Shown piece after piece: positions 1 through 7,253 of a stretch of DNA of 10,852 bases; the stretch's first letter is position 1, and every line of letters begins with the position of its first letter. The DNA is from an uncultured cyanobacterium (lineage in GTDB: Bacteria > Cyanobacteriota > Cyanobacteriia > PCC-6307 > Cyanobiaceae). Position numbers and translations under genes: made by a program. The notes under the pieces are model-generated. The model saw only the letters and a program-made list of their open reading frames with translations, was not told where the DNA came from and ran no database searches. The stretch spans positions 1 through 10,852 of the forward strand of contig CAIXOZ010000055.1 of NCBI GenBank assembly GCA_903921295.1, written 5' to 3'.

Positions 1-1245
1 CTGCTCGGGGGGGATCCGGGCATCGGCAAGAGCACCCTGCTGCTCCAGAGCGCCCAGGCGATGGCGGCTGCGGCTTCGGTGCTTTACGTGAGCGCCGAGG
101 AATCGGCCCAGCAGGTTCGGCTGCGCTGGCGGCGGCTTGCCACGGCCCCCGCGTCAGCCGCTCAGGGGCCTGGCACGCCGATCGCAGAGTCAGAGGCCTC
201 CTCCTCCGGAGCCGGTGCCGGGGCCACCGCCGCCGGGCCTGACCATGCCACCGCCATGCCCTCCCAGGCCTCGTTCCAGCTCCTGGCTGAAACCGACCTG
301 GAGCTGGTGCTGCAGGAACTGGAGGCGCTGCGGCCCGCTGTGGCTGTGATCGACAGCATTCAGGCCCTGCACGACGGTGAGCTGGCCAGCGCCCCAGGGT
401 CGGTCGCCCAGGTGCGGGAGTGTGCTGCCGCCCTGCAGCGGTTGGCCAAGCGCCAGAACACGGCCCTGCTCCTGGTGGGACACGTGACCAAGGAGGGGGC
501 GCTGGCGGGACCGAAGGTGCTTGAGCATCTGGTGGACGCGGTGCTCACCTTCGAGGGTGACCGCTTCGCCAGCCACCGATTGCTGCGCGCCGTCAAGAAC
601 CGCTTCGGGGCGACCCATGAACTGGGGGTGTTCGAGATGCAGGGCCGTGGCCTGGCTGAGGTGCTGAATCCCAGTGAGTTGTTTCTCGGCGGTGACGAGC
701 CCAGTGCCGGCACCGCCACGATCGTGGCCTGCGAGGGCACCCGCTCGCTGGTCGTGGAATTGCAGGCCCTGGTGAGCACCACCAGCTATGCCAGTCCCCG
801 GCGCACCGCCACCGGCATCGGCACCAACCGTCTGCATCAGATCCTGGCGGTGCTCGAGAAGCATCTCGGCCTGCCGCTCTCCCGTTTCGATTGCTACCTG
901 GCCGTAGCCGGTGGCCTGCAGGTGGAGGAGCCCGCCGCGGACCTCGGCGTGGCTGCGTCGGTGGTGGCCAGCTACCGCGATCTTGTGCTGCCGGCTGGCA
1001 CGGTGCTGATCGGTGAACTTGGCCTCGGCGGCCAGCTGCGGCCTGTGGGGCAGCTGGAGCTGCGCCTGCAGGAGGCGGCCCGGCTCGGTTTTCGCCGGGC
1101 GGTGGTGCCGCGGGGGAGCGGCCTCGGTCGTCTGGCGGCCAGCCTGGATCTGGCGCTGCTGGAGGCGGGCACCGTCAGTGAAGCCCTGGTGGCTGCCCTT
1201 GGGGTCAATCCGGCCGACGATCGGGCCTTAGGGGCTGGAGCCTGA
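1..1245 (+). CDS. radA: DNA repair protein RadA (5'-truncated by the window edge)
   Basis: RadA is a RecA-like ATPase that promotes branch migration and processing of recombination intermediates. The frame is open from base 1, so the start and the N-terminal zinc finger lie outside the window; 414 residues are visible. Numbering from base 1: Walker A GGDPGIGKST at residues 3-12, the EES segment near 38-40, Walker B ending in IDSIQ at 117-121, and the RadA-specific KNRFG motif at 199-203. A Lon-protease-like C-terminal domain follows, with the conserved AVAGG...EPAADLGVAAS and GELGLGGQLRPV segments. Between the EES region and the segment FQLLAETDLE lies an Ala/Gly/Ser/Pro-rich insert of about 45 residues (nt 139-273) that is absent from the E. 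coli protein as I recall it. The first ATG in view (61) is internal to the ATPase domain and is not the true start. The gene converges with ycf3. Confidence 0.97.
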   Translation: MLGGDPGIGKSTLLLQSAQAMAAAASVLYVSAEESAQQVRLRWRRLATAPASAAQGPGTPIAESEASSSGAGAGATAAGPDHATAMPSQASFQLLAETDLELVLQELEALRPAVAVIDSIQALHDGELASAPGSVAQVRECAAALQRLAKRQNTALLLVGHVTKEGALAGPKVLEHLVDAVLTFEGDRFASHRLLRAVKNRFGATHELGVFEMQGRGLAEVLNPSELFLGGDEPSAGTATIVACEGTRSLVVELQALVSTTSYASPRRTATGIGTNRLHQILAVLEKHLGLPLSRFDCYLAVAGGLQVEEPAADLGVAASVVASYRDLVLPAGTVLIGELGLGGQLRPVGQLELRLQEAARLGFRRAVVPRGSGLGRLAASLDLALLEAGTVSEALVAALGVNPADDRALGAGA

Positions 1246-1283
1246 GGAGCACCCCTCCCCGCCCGGGGGCCTGGCTCCTCAGG
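1241..1283 (+). terminator. Hairpin at the radA 3' end, possible terminator without U-tract
   Basis: CCTGAGGAGC (1241-1250) and GCTCCTCAGG (1274-1283) form a perfect 10-bp stem, and the loop contains a second small stem (CCCC/GGGG around 1257-1268). The stem begins inside the radA stop codon (1243-1245). No T-run follows, so it is not a textbook intrinsic terminator. It may stop or stabilise the radA transcript, and the symmetric structure could act on ycf3 transcripts from the other side. Confidence 0.5.
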
Positions 1284-1292
1284 GCTGCTCTC

Positions 1293-1311
1293 CTGACGGC
1301 ATGGCCGTCGG
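1293..1311. terminator. Second hairpin in the radA/ycf3 convergent gap
   Basis: GACGGC (1295-1300), a 3-nt loop ATG, and GCCGTC (1304-1309) form a compact stem; the next two outward pairs are a wobble and a C-G. It lies 8 bp past the ycf3 stop codon and could be the ycf3 3' stem-loop. No T-tract is present on either strand, so the terminator role is inferred from position only. Confidence 0.4.
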
Positions 1312-1319
1312 AACCGGCC

Positions 1320-1841
1320 TCAGAAGTAGACGTCGACGCTGCCCCGGCCGCTGGTCTTGAGCCAGTTCTGGGCCTCGATGTAGTTGTTGGGCGCCATCCG
1401 GATCGCCTTGCCCCAGAAGTCGGCGGCCAGATCGAAGCAGCGATCGGCTTCATCCCGCTCACCCCGCTCTTCGGCCAGGGAGCCGAGGTGGTGGTGGATC
1501 ACGGCCATGTTGTTGAGGGCCTGGGGCATCTTGCTGTTCAGCTCCAGGGCCTGGCCATAGAAGTCCAGGGCTTTCGTGTGTTCGCCATTGCTGGCGAAGA
1601 CCAGGGCCATGTTGTAAAGAATGAAGGCGCGATCGTTGGGGTCTTCCTCAAGTTTCAGGGCTTCCTCATAGTTCTCCAGGGCCTCGGCATATTCACCATC
1701 CGCCTGGGCGCTCATGCCGTCGCGGTAATAGGCAAACGCCTCCTTCGCCCGACGGTTGGTGGGCAGGACCTTCAGGATCAGGTCGGCCATCACCGTGAAG
1801 CTCTTGTCGATGAAGTTGTCGTTGCGTTGACTGCGGGGCAC
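1320..1841 (-). CDS. ycf3: Photosystem I assembly protein Ycf3
   Basis: Ycf3 is a thylakoid-associated chaperone that helps assemble photosystem I subunits. The protein is 173 residues, the usual family length, and consists mostly of tetratricopeptide repeats. Three TPR-like units are visible near residues 35-68 (AKEAFAYYRDGMSAQADGEY onward), 72-105 (AFILYNMALVFASNGEHTKA onward) and 106-152 (PQALNNMAVIHHHLG onward). The family N-terminus PRSQRNDNFIDKSFTVMADL fixes the start at a GTG codon (1839-1841) rather than the internal ATG of MADL. The frame stays open far upstream, antisense to the copper ATPase gene, but that extension carries no family similarity. No clear Shine-Dalgarno site precedes the GTG. 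It is divergent from the copper pump gene and convergent with radA. Confidence 0.97.
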   Translation of the reverse strand: MPRSQRNDNFIDKSFTVMADLILKVLPTNRRAKEAFAYYRDGMSAQADGEYAEALENYEEALKLEEDPNDRAFILYNMALVFASNGEHTKALDFYGQALELNSKMPQALNNMAVIHHHLGSLAEERGERDEADRCFDLAADFWGKAIRMAPNNYIEAQNWLKTSGRGSVDVYF

Positions 1842-2009
1842 GGCGGGCGAAGGCAGCGGAGCGGGTGTCCATCCTGCCGCCTGGAACCGCGCCCGCGACG
1901 CCTGTTCGGCCGTTCCCGTGGCGGATGTTGAAATCCGGGCATCCGCGGCTGCCGATTCCTGCGTTCTCCCTAGCCTGGGGATCCCGAGCGGCTGCTGCCG
2001 GCCCCTGCC
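1842..2009. promoter_or_regulatory. Divergent ycf3 / copper-ATPase intergenic region with a 7-bp dyad
   Basis: This 168-bp gap should hold promoters for both ycf3 (leftward) and the copper pump (rightward). I could not assign convincing -35/-10 pairs on either strand. The clearest structure is an inverted repeat, GCGGATG (1921-1927) and CATCCGC (1940-1946), with a 12-nt spacer, roughly central in the gap. It could be an operator or chance in GC-rich DNA. Confidence 0.35.
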
Positions 2010-4424
2010 TTGGCTGTTGCCCCTTCCCCTGTTGTCAGCGCTGAAGTCAGCGGCCAGCCGCGCCTGCACACGGTGCTCCTGGAGCTCGAGGGCCTTCGCT
2101 GCGGGGGCTGTGTGCGCGCCGTTGAAGCGAAGCTGCTCCAGTATCCCGGCGTCCGGCAGGCCAGCGTCAACCTGCTGCAGCGCACCGCCTGGGTGGAGCT
2201 TGATCCTGCGGCCCTCGCGGGGCTGCTGGTCAGTCTGGCCGCCAGTGGCTACCCCGCGCAGCGCCGCGAGGACCACGATCCTGCCCTGTCCCTGGCGGAA
2301 CGTCGCCAGGCCCGTAGCTGGTGGCAGCAATGGCAGCAGCTGCTGACGGCTCTGCTGTTGTTGCTCGTTTCCGGAGCCGCCCACCTCAGCCATGCCCAGG
2401 CCGTGCATGCCGGCCATGGCAGCACACCCCTGCCGCCGCTGGCTCAGCTCTGGCTGCATGGGCTGGTGGCCACCGCCGCTCTGGCGGGTCCGGGCCGCGC
2501 CATCCTCTGGCAGGGCGGCAGGGCCCTGCTGGCCGGTGCGCCCACGATGGACAGCCTCGTCGGTCTGGGCATGGCCAGTGCCTATGGAGCGAGCGTTGTC
2601 GGCTTCTTTCGGCCGGATCTCGGCTGGCCCTGCTTCTTCAATGAGCCGGTGATGTTGCTCGGCTTTGTGCTGCTCGGGCGCTTCATCGAGGAACGGGCCC
2701 GCTTCCGCACCGGCCTGGCCCTGCAGGAGCTGGCGGCGCTCCAGCCTGATCAGGCTCTGTTGCTGTGCGCCGATGGCAGCGCCAGGCCGGTGCGCACCGG
2801 TGGTCTGCGCCCCGGCGATCGCCTGCAGCTGCTGGCCGGTGATCGGGTGCCGGTGGATGCCGTGGTGGTGGAGGGCTGCTCCAGCCTCGACAGTTCCAGC
2901 CTCACCGGTGAATCGATGCCCCAGCCTGTCGTGGTCGGCCAGGAGCTGGCCGCGGGCTGTCTGAACCTCGAGGGAACCCTGGTGCTGGAGGTACGACGCA
3001 GCGGTGCGGACAGCGCTGTGGCCCGGATCATTCGTCTGGTGGAGGAGGCCCAGTCCCGCAAGGCACCGATCCAGGGGTTGGCCGATCGGGTCGCCGGTCG
3101 CTTCGCCTTGTTCGTGCTCGCCCTGGCTCTGGCGACGGCGCTCTTCTGGGGGCTGTGGGGGCTGCAGCGCTGGCCCGAGGTGCTGGAACGCAGCGGCCAG
3201 AGCCCGCTGTCGTTGGTCCTGGAGCTGGCCATCGCCGTGCTCGTGGTGGCCTGCCCCTGTGCCCTGGGCCTGGCCACGCCGACGGCGATCACCGTCGGCT
3301 CCGGGCTGGCGGCACGGCAGGGGCTTCTCTTCCGCGGGGGTGCGGCGCTGGAGATGGCCTCCCGGTTGCAGACGGTCGCCTTCGACAAGACCGGCACCCT
3401 CACCCTCGGCCAGCCCCAGGTGACGGCGATCGCTCCCCTCGTCTCGGCCGAGGGCGCCAGCATCTCCGGGGATCAGTTGCTGCAGCTGGCGGCGAGCCTG
3501 GAGCAGCAGAGCCGCCATCCCCTGGCCCGCGCCCTGGCGCAGGCGGCCCTGGACCGGGGCCTGGCGCCTCTGCCGGTGGTTTCCGTGCAGACCGTCGCAG
3601 GCCTGGGGGTGGAAGGTCTGCTGGCCCCTGCCTCCAGGCCCGGATCGCCGGCCGACGTCAGGCCCGCAGTTTCGGCCCTGGCTTCCGGCGAGCGGCTGCG
3701 GGTCGGCCGGCTCGACTGGCTGCTGGAGCACCTGGCCCTGCCCTTGGCTGTCGGCGTGCAGGCCAGGCAACGGCAGCAGCAGCTGGAGGATGACGGAGCC
3801 ACCGTCGTGGCGGTGGCGGTGGGTTCGCGGTTGCTCGGTCTGCTGGCGCTGGCCGACGCGCCGCGCCCGGATGCCCTGGCGGCGACGCAGGCCCTCCGCG
3901 ATCGTGGGCTGAGGCTCGCGCTCTTCAGCGGCGATCGCCGCCAGCCGGTGACCAGTCTGGCCAGGCAGCTGTCCTTGCCCGTCGAGGATCTCGCCTGGGA
4001 GCTGTTACCGGAGCAGAAGCTCGAGCGGCTCAGGCAGCTGCAGCAGGCCGGCCCGGTGGCGATGGTCGGCGATGGCATCAACGATGCACCGGCACTCGCC
4101 GCCGCCGATCTCGGTGTGGCCGTGGCCTCAGGCACCCAGATCGCCCAGGACACGGCCGATCTGGTGCTGCTGGGCGATCGCCTTCTGGCCCTGCCGCTGG
4201 CCTTCGAACTGGCCGATCGCACCATGGCCAAGGTGCGTCAGAACCTGATCTGGGCCTTCGGCTACAACCTGGTGCTGTTGCCAATCGCCGCCGGCGCGCT
4301 GCTGCCGCGTTTCGGGGTGCTGCTGTCCCCGCCGCTGGCGGCGCTGCTGATGGCCTCCAGTTCGGTCACCGTCGTCCTCAATGCCCTGCTGCTGCAGCAT
4401 GGGCCGGTGAAGCGCCTCCGCTGA
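2010..4424 (+). CDS. ctaA: Copper-transporting P1B-type ATPase, CtaA-like
   Basis: A P1B-1 ATPase that moves Cu(I) across a membrane at the expense of ATP. In cyanobacteria CtaA acts in the plasma membrane and PacS in the thylakoid, together supplying plastocyanin and cytochrome oxidase. With a TTG start it has 804 residues. Visible features: N-terminal metal-binding domain with GLRCGGC (Cys31, Cys34), actuator TGES (299-302), transmembrane CPC (415-417), phosphorylation site DKTGTLT (Asp459), His-Pro (503-504), nucleotide-binding GLGVEG (531-536), hinge GDGINDAP (687-694), and the Cu(I)-selective YN (752-753) and MxxSS (781-785). The segment CFFNEPVMLLGFVLLGR resembles CtaA more than PacS. 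No in-frame ATG lies near the N-terminus; TTG 2010 and GTG 2073 are both possible starts. The stop overlaps the tmk start (TGATG). Confidence is high for a Cu pump, moderate for CtaA over PacS. Confidence 0.9.
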   Translation: MAVAPSPVVSAEVSGQPRLHTVLLELEGLRCGGCVRAVEAKLLQYPGVRQASVNLLQRTAWVELDPAALAGLLVSLAASGYPAQRREDHDPALSLAERRQARSWWQQWQQLLTALLLLLVSGAAHLSHAQAVHAGHGSTPLPPLAQLWLHGLVATAALAGPGRAILWQGGRALLAGAPTMDSLVGLGMASAYGASVVGFFRPDLGWPCFFNEPVMLLGFVLLGRFIEERARFRTGLALQELAALQPDQALLLCADGSARPVRTGGLRPGDRLQLLAGDRVPVDAVVVEGCSSLDSSSLTGESMPQPVVVGQELAAGCLNLEGTLVLEVRRSGADSAVARIIRLVEEAQSRKAPIQGLADRVAGRFALFVLALALATALFWGLWGLQRWPEVLERSGQSPLSLVLELAIAVLVVACPCALGLATPTAITVGSGLAARQGLLFRGGAALEMASRLQTVAFDKTGTLTLGQPQVTAIAPLVSAEGASISGDQLLQLAASLEQQSRHPLARALAQAALDRGLAPLPVVSVQTVAGLGVEGLLAPASRPGSPADVRPAVSALASGERLRVGRLDWLLEHLALPLAVGVQARQRQQQLEDDGATVVAVAVGSRLLGLLALADAPRPDALAATQALRDRGLRLALFSGDRRQPVTSLARQLSLPVEDLAWELLPEQKLERLRQLQQAGPVAMVGDGINDAPALAAADLGVAVASGTQIAQDTADLVLLGDRLLALPLAFELADRTMAKVRQNLIWAFGYNLVLLPIAAGALLPRFGVLLSPPLAALLMASSSVTVVLNALLLQHGPVKRLR

Positions 4425-5125
4425 TGGATTCAGGCCCTCGGAGCCGCGGCCGTTTTCTGGTGCTGGAGGGCATCGATGGTTGCGGCAAGACCACCCAGCT
4501 CAGCGCCCTGGCTGAGTGGCTGCCCGGCAGTGGCCTGATGCCGGAGGGGGCGGCCCTGCTGCTGACCCGTGAGCCCGGCGGCACCCCCCTCGGCCACGCC
4601 CTGCGGGAGCTGCTGCTGCATTCCGGTGGCGATCAGGCTCCCTGCAGCACCGCTGAACTGCTGCTCTATGCCGCCGACCGGGCTCAGCATGTGGCCACCA
4701 CCATCACCCCGGCCCTGGAGCGCGGCGACTGGGTGCTGAGCGATCGTTTCGCCGGCTCCACGGCCGCGTACCAGGGCTATGGCCGCGGCCTTCCCCTGGA
4801 CCTGATCGCCCAGCTGGAGACGATCGCCACGGGGGGCCTGCAACCGGATCTGACCGTCTGGCTCGCGCTGCCGCTGCAGCGGGCTCTGGAGCGACGAAGC
4901 GCCCGGGCGGCCGATCGGATCGAGGCCGCAGGCGAGCGCTTCCTGGCGCGGGTGGCCAGCGGTTTTCAGACCCTGGCCGAGGAGTGCCGCTGGTGCACGA
5001 TCGCTGCCGACCAGCCGCCCCAGGCGGTGACCCAGGCGCTGCAGCAGGCCCTGCATCAGGCTGCCGGCCGCTGGCAGTCCCTCGCCACAGCGAGGCCCGC
5101 GGGCTCCACCGGAGCCGGTCGATGA
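4424..5125 (+). CDS. tmk: Thymidylate kinase
   Basis: Phosphorylates dTMP to dTDP with ATP, an essential step of dTTP synthesis, in the cytoplasm. The 233-residue protein has the P-loop GIDGCGKTTQ (16-25), the dTMP-binding TREPGGT (48-54), the DRF motif (107-109, equivalent to the usual DRY) followed by STAAYQGYGRGL, and a LID region around 155-175 ending in DRIEAAGERF. The length is slightly above the usual 200-215 residues, with about ten extra N-terminal residues and an Ala/Gly-rich C-terminal tail that overlaps the holB translation signals. The ATG shares bases with the copper ATPase stop codon (TGATG), so translation is probably coupled. At its 3' end the stop overlaps the holB ATG. Confidence 0.97.
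   Translation: MDSGPRSRGRFLVLEGIDGCGKTTQLSALAEWLPGSGLMPEGAALLLTREPGGTPLGHALRELLLHSGGDQAPCSTAELLLYAADRAQHVATTITPALERGDWVLSDRFAGSTAAYQGYGRGLPLDLIAQLETIATGGLQPDLTVWLALPLQRALERRSARAADRIEAAGERFLARVASGFQTLAEECRWCTIAADQPPQAVTQALQQALHQAAGRWQSLATARPAGSTGAGR
5102..5116 (+). promoter_or_regulatory. Hairpin covering the holB Shine-Dalgarno site
   Basis: GGCTCC (5102-5107), loop ACC, and GGAGCC (5111-5116) make a perfect 6-bp stem. The GGAG at 5111-5114 is the best ribosome-binding site for holB, seven bases before its ATG. The hairpin sits inside the last tmk codons. Ribosomes finishing tmk would melt it, which suggests coupled translation; this is inferred from sequence only. Confidence 0.5.
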
Positions 5126-6084
5126 GCACACTGTTTGCCGATCTGATCGGCCAGCCCCGGGCCGTCGCGCTGCTGGAGGCTGCCCTGGTGAAGGACCGCC
5201 TGGCGCCGGCTTATCTCTTCGCCGGCGCCGATGGTGTGGGCCGGCGGCTGGCGGCTTTGCGTTTTCTGGAGGGTGTTCTGGCGGGGCCCGGGGGGTCGCC
5301 AGGGCTGAGGCGGCGCCTGGTGCAGGGCAACCATCCGGATCTGCTCTGGGTGGAGCCCACTTATCAGCATCAGGGTCAGTTGATCCCGATCTCCCAGGCC
5401 GAGGAGCAGGGGGTGGCCCGCCGTGCTCCGCCGCAACTGCGCCTGGAGCAGGTGCGCGGCGTCTCCCGTTTCCTCGCGCGTCGGGCGGTGGAGTCGCGTC
5501 GCTCCCTGGTGGTGCTCGAGCAGGTGGAGGCGATGGCCGAGGGAGCGGCCAATGCCCTGCTGAAAACGCTGGAAGAGCCGGGCGATGGACTGCTGATCCT
5601 GATCACGGCCACGCCGGAGCGGCTGTTGAGCACGATCCGCTCGCGCTGCCAGCAGATCCCTTTCCTGCGGCTGGATCCGCAGGATCTGGACAGGGTGCTG
5701 GCTTCCGTGTCCTCAGAGGATGGGGCGACCGATGGGGCGGCGGATCCACCGGCGCTGCGCGAGCTGGCGGCTGGATCCCCGGGGGCGCTGCTGCAGCACC
5801 GGCGCCAGTGGCGGCAGCTGCCGGAGGGGCTGGCGGATCGGTTGCGCGTACGCCACCGTGAACCGCTTGAGGCCCTGGCTCTGGCCCGAGATCTCACCGA
5901 GGCTCTCGATGGAGAGCAGCAGCTGTGGTTGCTCGACTGGTGGCAGCAGGTGCTCTGGCTGGAGACCCACGATCCGGAGCCGCTGCGGCGGCTTGAGAGG
6001 CTCAGGCTGCAGCTCCGGGCCTACGTGCAGCCGCGGCTGGCCTGGGAGGTGGCCCTGCTCGATCTGAGCGGCCTCAGGCGCTGA
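5122..6084 (+). CDS. holB: DNA polymerase III delta' subunit
   Basis: Delta' is a structural subunit of the clamp-loader complex that places the beta clamp on primed DNA. The 320-residue protein begins MSTLFADLIGQ, with ATG overlapping the tmk stop (ATGA). The AAA+ fold is recognisable from a degenerate Walker A (GADGVGRR, 35-42, with Arg in place of the catalytic Lys), the AANALLKTLEEP segment (142-153) and the SRC motif (174-176) that serves as the arginine finger. The Walker B position reads VLEQVE, lacking the usual Asp. These losses agree with delta' being a non-hydrolysing subunit. The zinc-binding cysteines of the E. coli subunit are absent, as Cys176 is the only cysteine. The frame is open upstream of 5122, but that part overlaps tmk and has no family match. 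Its 3' end overlaps rpaA on the other strand by 11 bp. Confidence 0.93.
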   Translation: MSTLFADLIGQPRAVALLEAALVKDRLAPAYLFAGADGVGRRLAALRFLEGVLAGPGGSPGLRRRLVQGNHPDLLWVEPTYQHQGQLIPISQAEEQGVARRAPPQLRLEQVRGVSRFLARRAVESRRSLVVLEQVEAMAEGAANALLKTLEEPGDGLLILITATPERLLSTIRSRCQQIPFLRLDPQDLDRVLASVSSEDGATDGAADPPALRELAAGSPGALLQHRRQWRQLPEGLADRLRVRHREPLEALALARDLTEALDGEQQLWLLDWWQQVLWLETHDPEPLRRLERLRLQLRAYVQPRLAWEVALLDLSGLRR

Positions 6085-6934
6085 CGCGGTTGTCTTCGTT
6101 CTTGGGGCTGGCCTCGATGCCGCCGTTGATCGATTCGAGCGCCTTGCCGGCTCCGGCGGGGCCGGCCGTGGCCTGGGAGCGGCGATCGCGGGCGTCGCGG
6201 ATCACCGTTTCCATGGCACCCAGTTGCTCGCCGGTCGGCAACTCCAGGCAGTATCCGGCTCCGTACACGGTCTTGATGAACCGGGGCTTGCGGGGATCGG
6301 GTTCGAGTTTCGTGCGCAGGTGGCGGATGTGCACCCGGATTGTCTCGATGTCGTCGTCGGGTTCATAGCCCCAGACCTCCTTGAGGATCAGGGAGGGGGC
6401 CACGGTCTGGCCGTGACGCTGCAACAGGCAATGCAGCAGCTCGAATTCCAGGTGGGTGAGGCGCACCGGCTGGTCGAACCAGATCGCTTCGTAGCGCTCG
6501 GGCACCAGGGTGATGGCGCTATAGCTCAGGATCTCGCTGTGCTTGGTGGAGATCGGCGCCCGATCGCTGCGACGCAGCAGCGCCTTCACCCGCACCAGCA
6601 GCTCCTCGAGATCGAAGGGTTTGGTGAGGTAGTCATCGGCGCCGGAATTGAAGCCGCTCACCTTGTCCTTGGTGCCGCCGAGGGCGGTGATCATCAGGAT
6701 CGGAATCCGGGCCGTGCGCTCATCGCGGCGCAGGCGCTGGCAGAGGGTGAGGCCATCAACCTTCGGCAGCATCAGGTCGAGCAGGATCACATCCGGGGTG
6801 TACTGCATCGCCAGGGCCTGGCCCTTGATGCCGTCTTCGGCCTTCTGAACGTCGAAGCCGCCGTGCTCCAGGTGGCCGGCCACCAGATCACGCATGTCAC
6901 CGTCGTCTTCGATCAGCAGGATGCAGGGCTTCAT
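6074..6934 (-). CDS. rpaA: Response regulator RpaA (OmpR family), circadian output regulator
   Basis: RpaA is the DNA-binding response regulator that relays the Kai clock state, through SasA and CikA, to global day/night transcription; it was first named for effects on phycobilisome-photosystem association. From the ATG at 6932-6934 the protein begins MKPCILLIEDD, as in the family. The receiver domain covers about 1-120, with acidic Glu9-Asp10-Asp11, phospho-acceptor Asp53 (LLDLMLPK), Thr83 and Lys105. Arg121 falls where the Synechococcus elongatus protein also has Arg. The OmpR-type winged helix covers about 135-233, containing EVWGYEPDDDIETIRVHIRH and YGAGYCLELP. Segments such as EDGIKGQA and KHSEIL separate it from RpaB. 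A tail of about 53 residues after Pro233 makes it 286 residues, longer than the S. elongatus protein (about 249 from memory). The frame is open upstream to 7255, but only the shorter start matches the family. Confidence 0.93.
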   Translation of the reverse strand: MKPCILLIEDDGDMRDLVAGHLEHGGFDVQKAEDGIKGQALAMQYTPDVILLDLMLPKVDGLTLCQRLRRDERTARIPILMITALGGTKDKVSGFNSGADDYLTKPFDLEELLVRVKALLRRSDRAPISTKHSEILSYSAITLVPERYEAIWFDQPVRLTHLEFELLHCLLQRHGQTVAPSLILKEVWGYEPDDDIETIRVHIRHLRTKLEPDPRKPRFIKTVYGAGYCLELPTGEQLGAMETVIRDARDRRSQATAGPAGAGKALESINGGIEASPKNEDNRVSA

Positions 6935-7253
6935 GACGGCAGGCGATGGGGCAGGGGCAACCGCGATGGAGAGAACGGTCTGGGATTTGACGACGATTCT
7001 CACGGGTTTTGGCAAGTCATGCAGCGGTCGGTCGGGTTGTCGGTCGCCAGCGGCGCCCCGGATTCGACGCGCATGGGCTGATGGTTCGGGGGATGGTCCG
7101 ATCAGAATCCAGTCCTGATCAGGTGTTCCCTGCCAGACGACGGGACAGCGAGCCCGAGGATTCTTCAGAATTTCTTCGTCAGTTCGTGTTGCAATCGCCA
7201 CGGCTCTGATCCACCCTCTGCCCCTTTTGGGGCTGTGGCTCGGCTTGATCAGC
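6935..7253. other. Gene-free region upstream of rpaA, with small dyads
   Basis: No convincing gene is present on either strand. For rpaA this is the 5' leader and promoter region, but I see no strong -35/-10 pair; TTGCCA near 7010 on the minus strand is a weak candidate. Structures seen: three GTCGG copies between 7027 and 7043; GATCAG (7100-7105) paired with CTGATC (7115-7120); the palindrome CCTGATCAGG (7114-7123); ATTCT/AGAAT around a 2-nt loop (7160-7171); and GCCCC-TTTT-GGGGC (7220-7233). Some may bind regulators of rpaA; none matches an operator I can name. Confidence 0.5.

Noticed and set aside
190..864. Minus-strand frames opposite radA (224 and 140 codons)
   Set aside because: Plus strand has clear RadA motifs throughout; the antisense frames show no recognisable features.
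1842..3770. Minus-strand frame that continues the ycf3 frame for over 600 codons, antisense to the copper ATPase gene
   Set aside because: It is rich in Gln, Gly and His without motifs, mirrors the codon pattern of the opposite strand, and the ycf3 family starts at 1841. It is a composition artefact of GC-rich antisense DNA.
4984..5121. Longer start for holB within tmk
   Set aside because: The upstream part is out-of-frame tmk sequence; the ATG at 5122 has a GGAG site and matches the family N-terminus.
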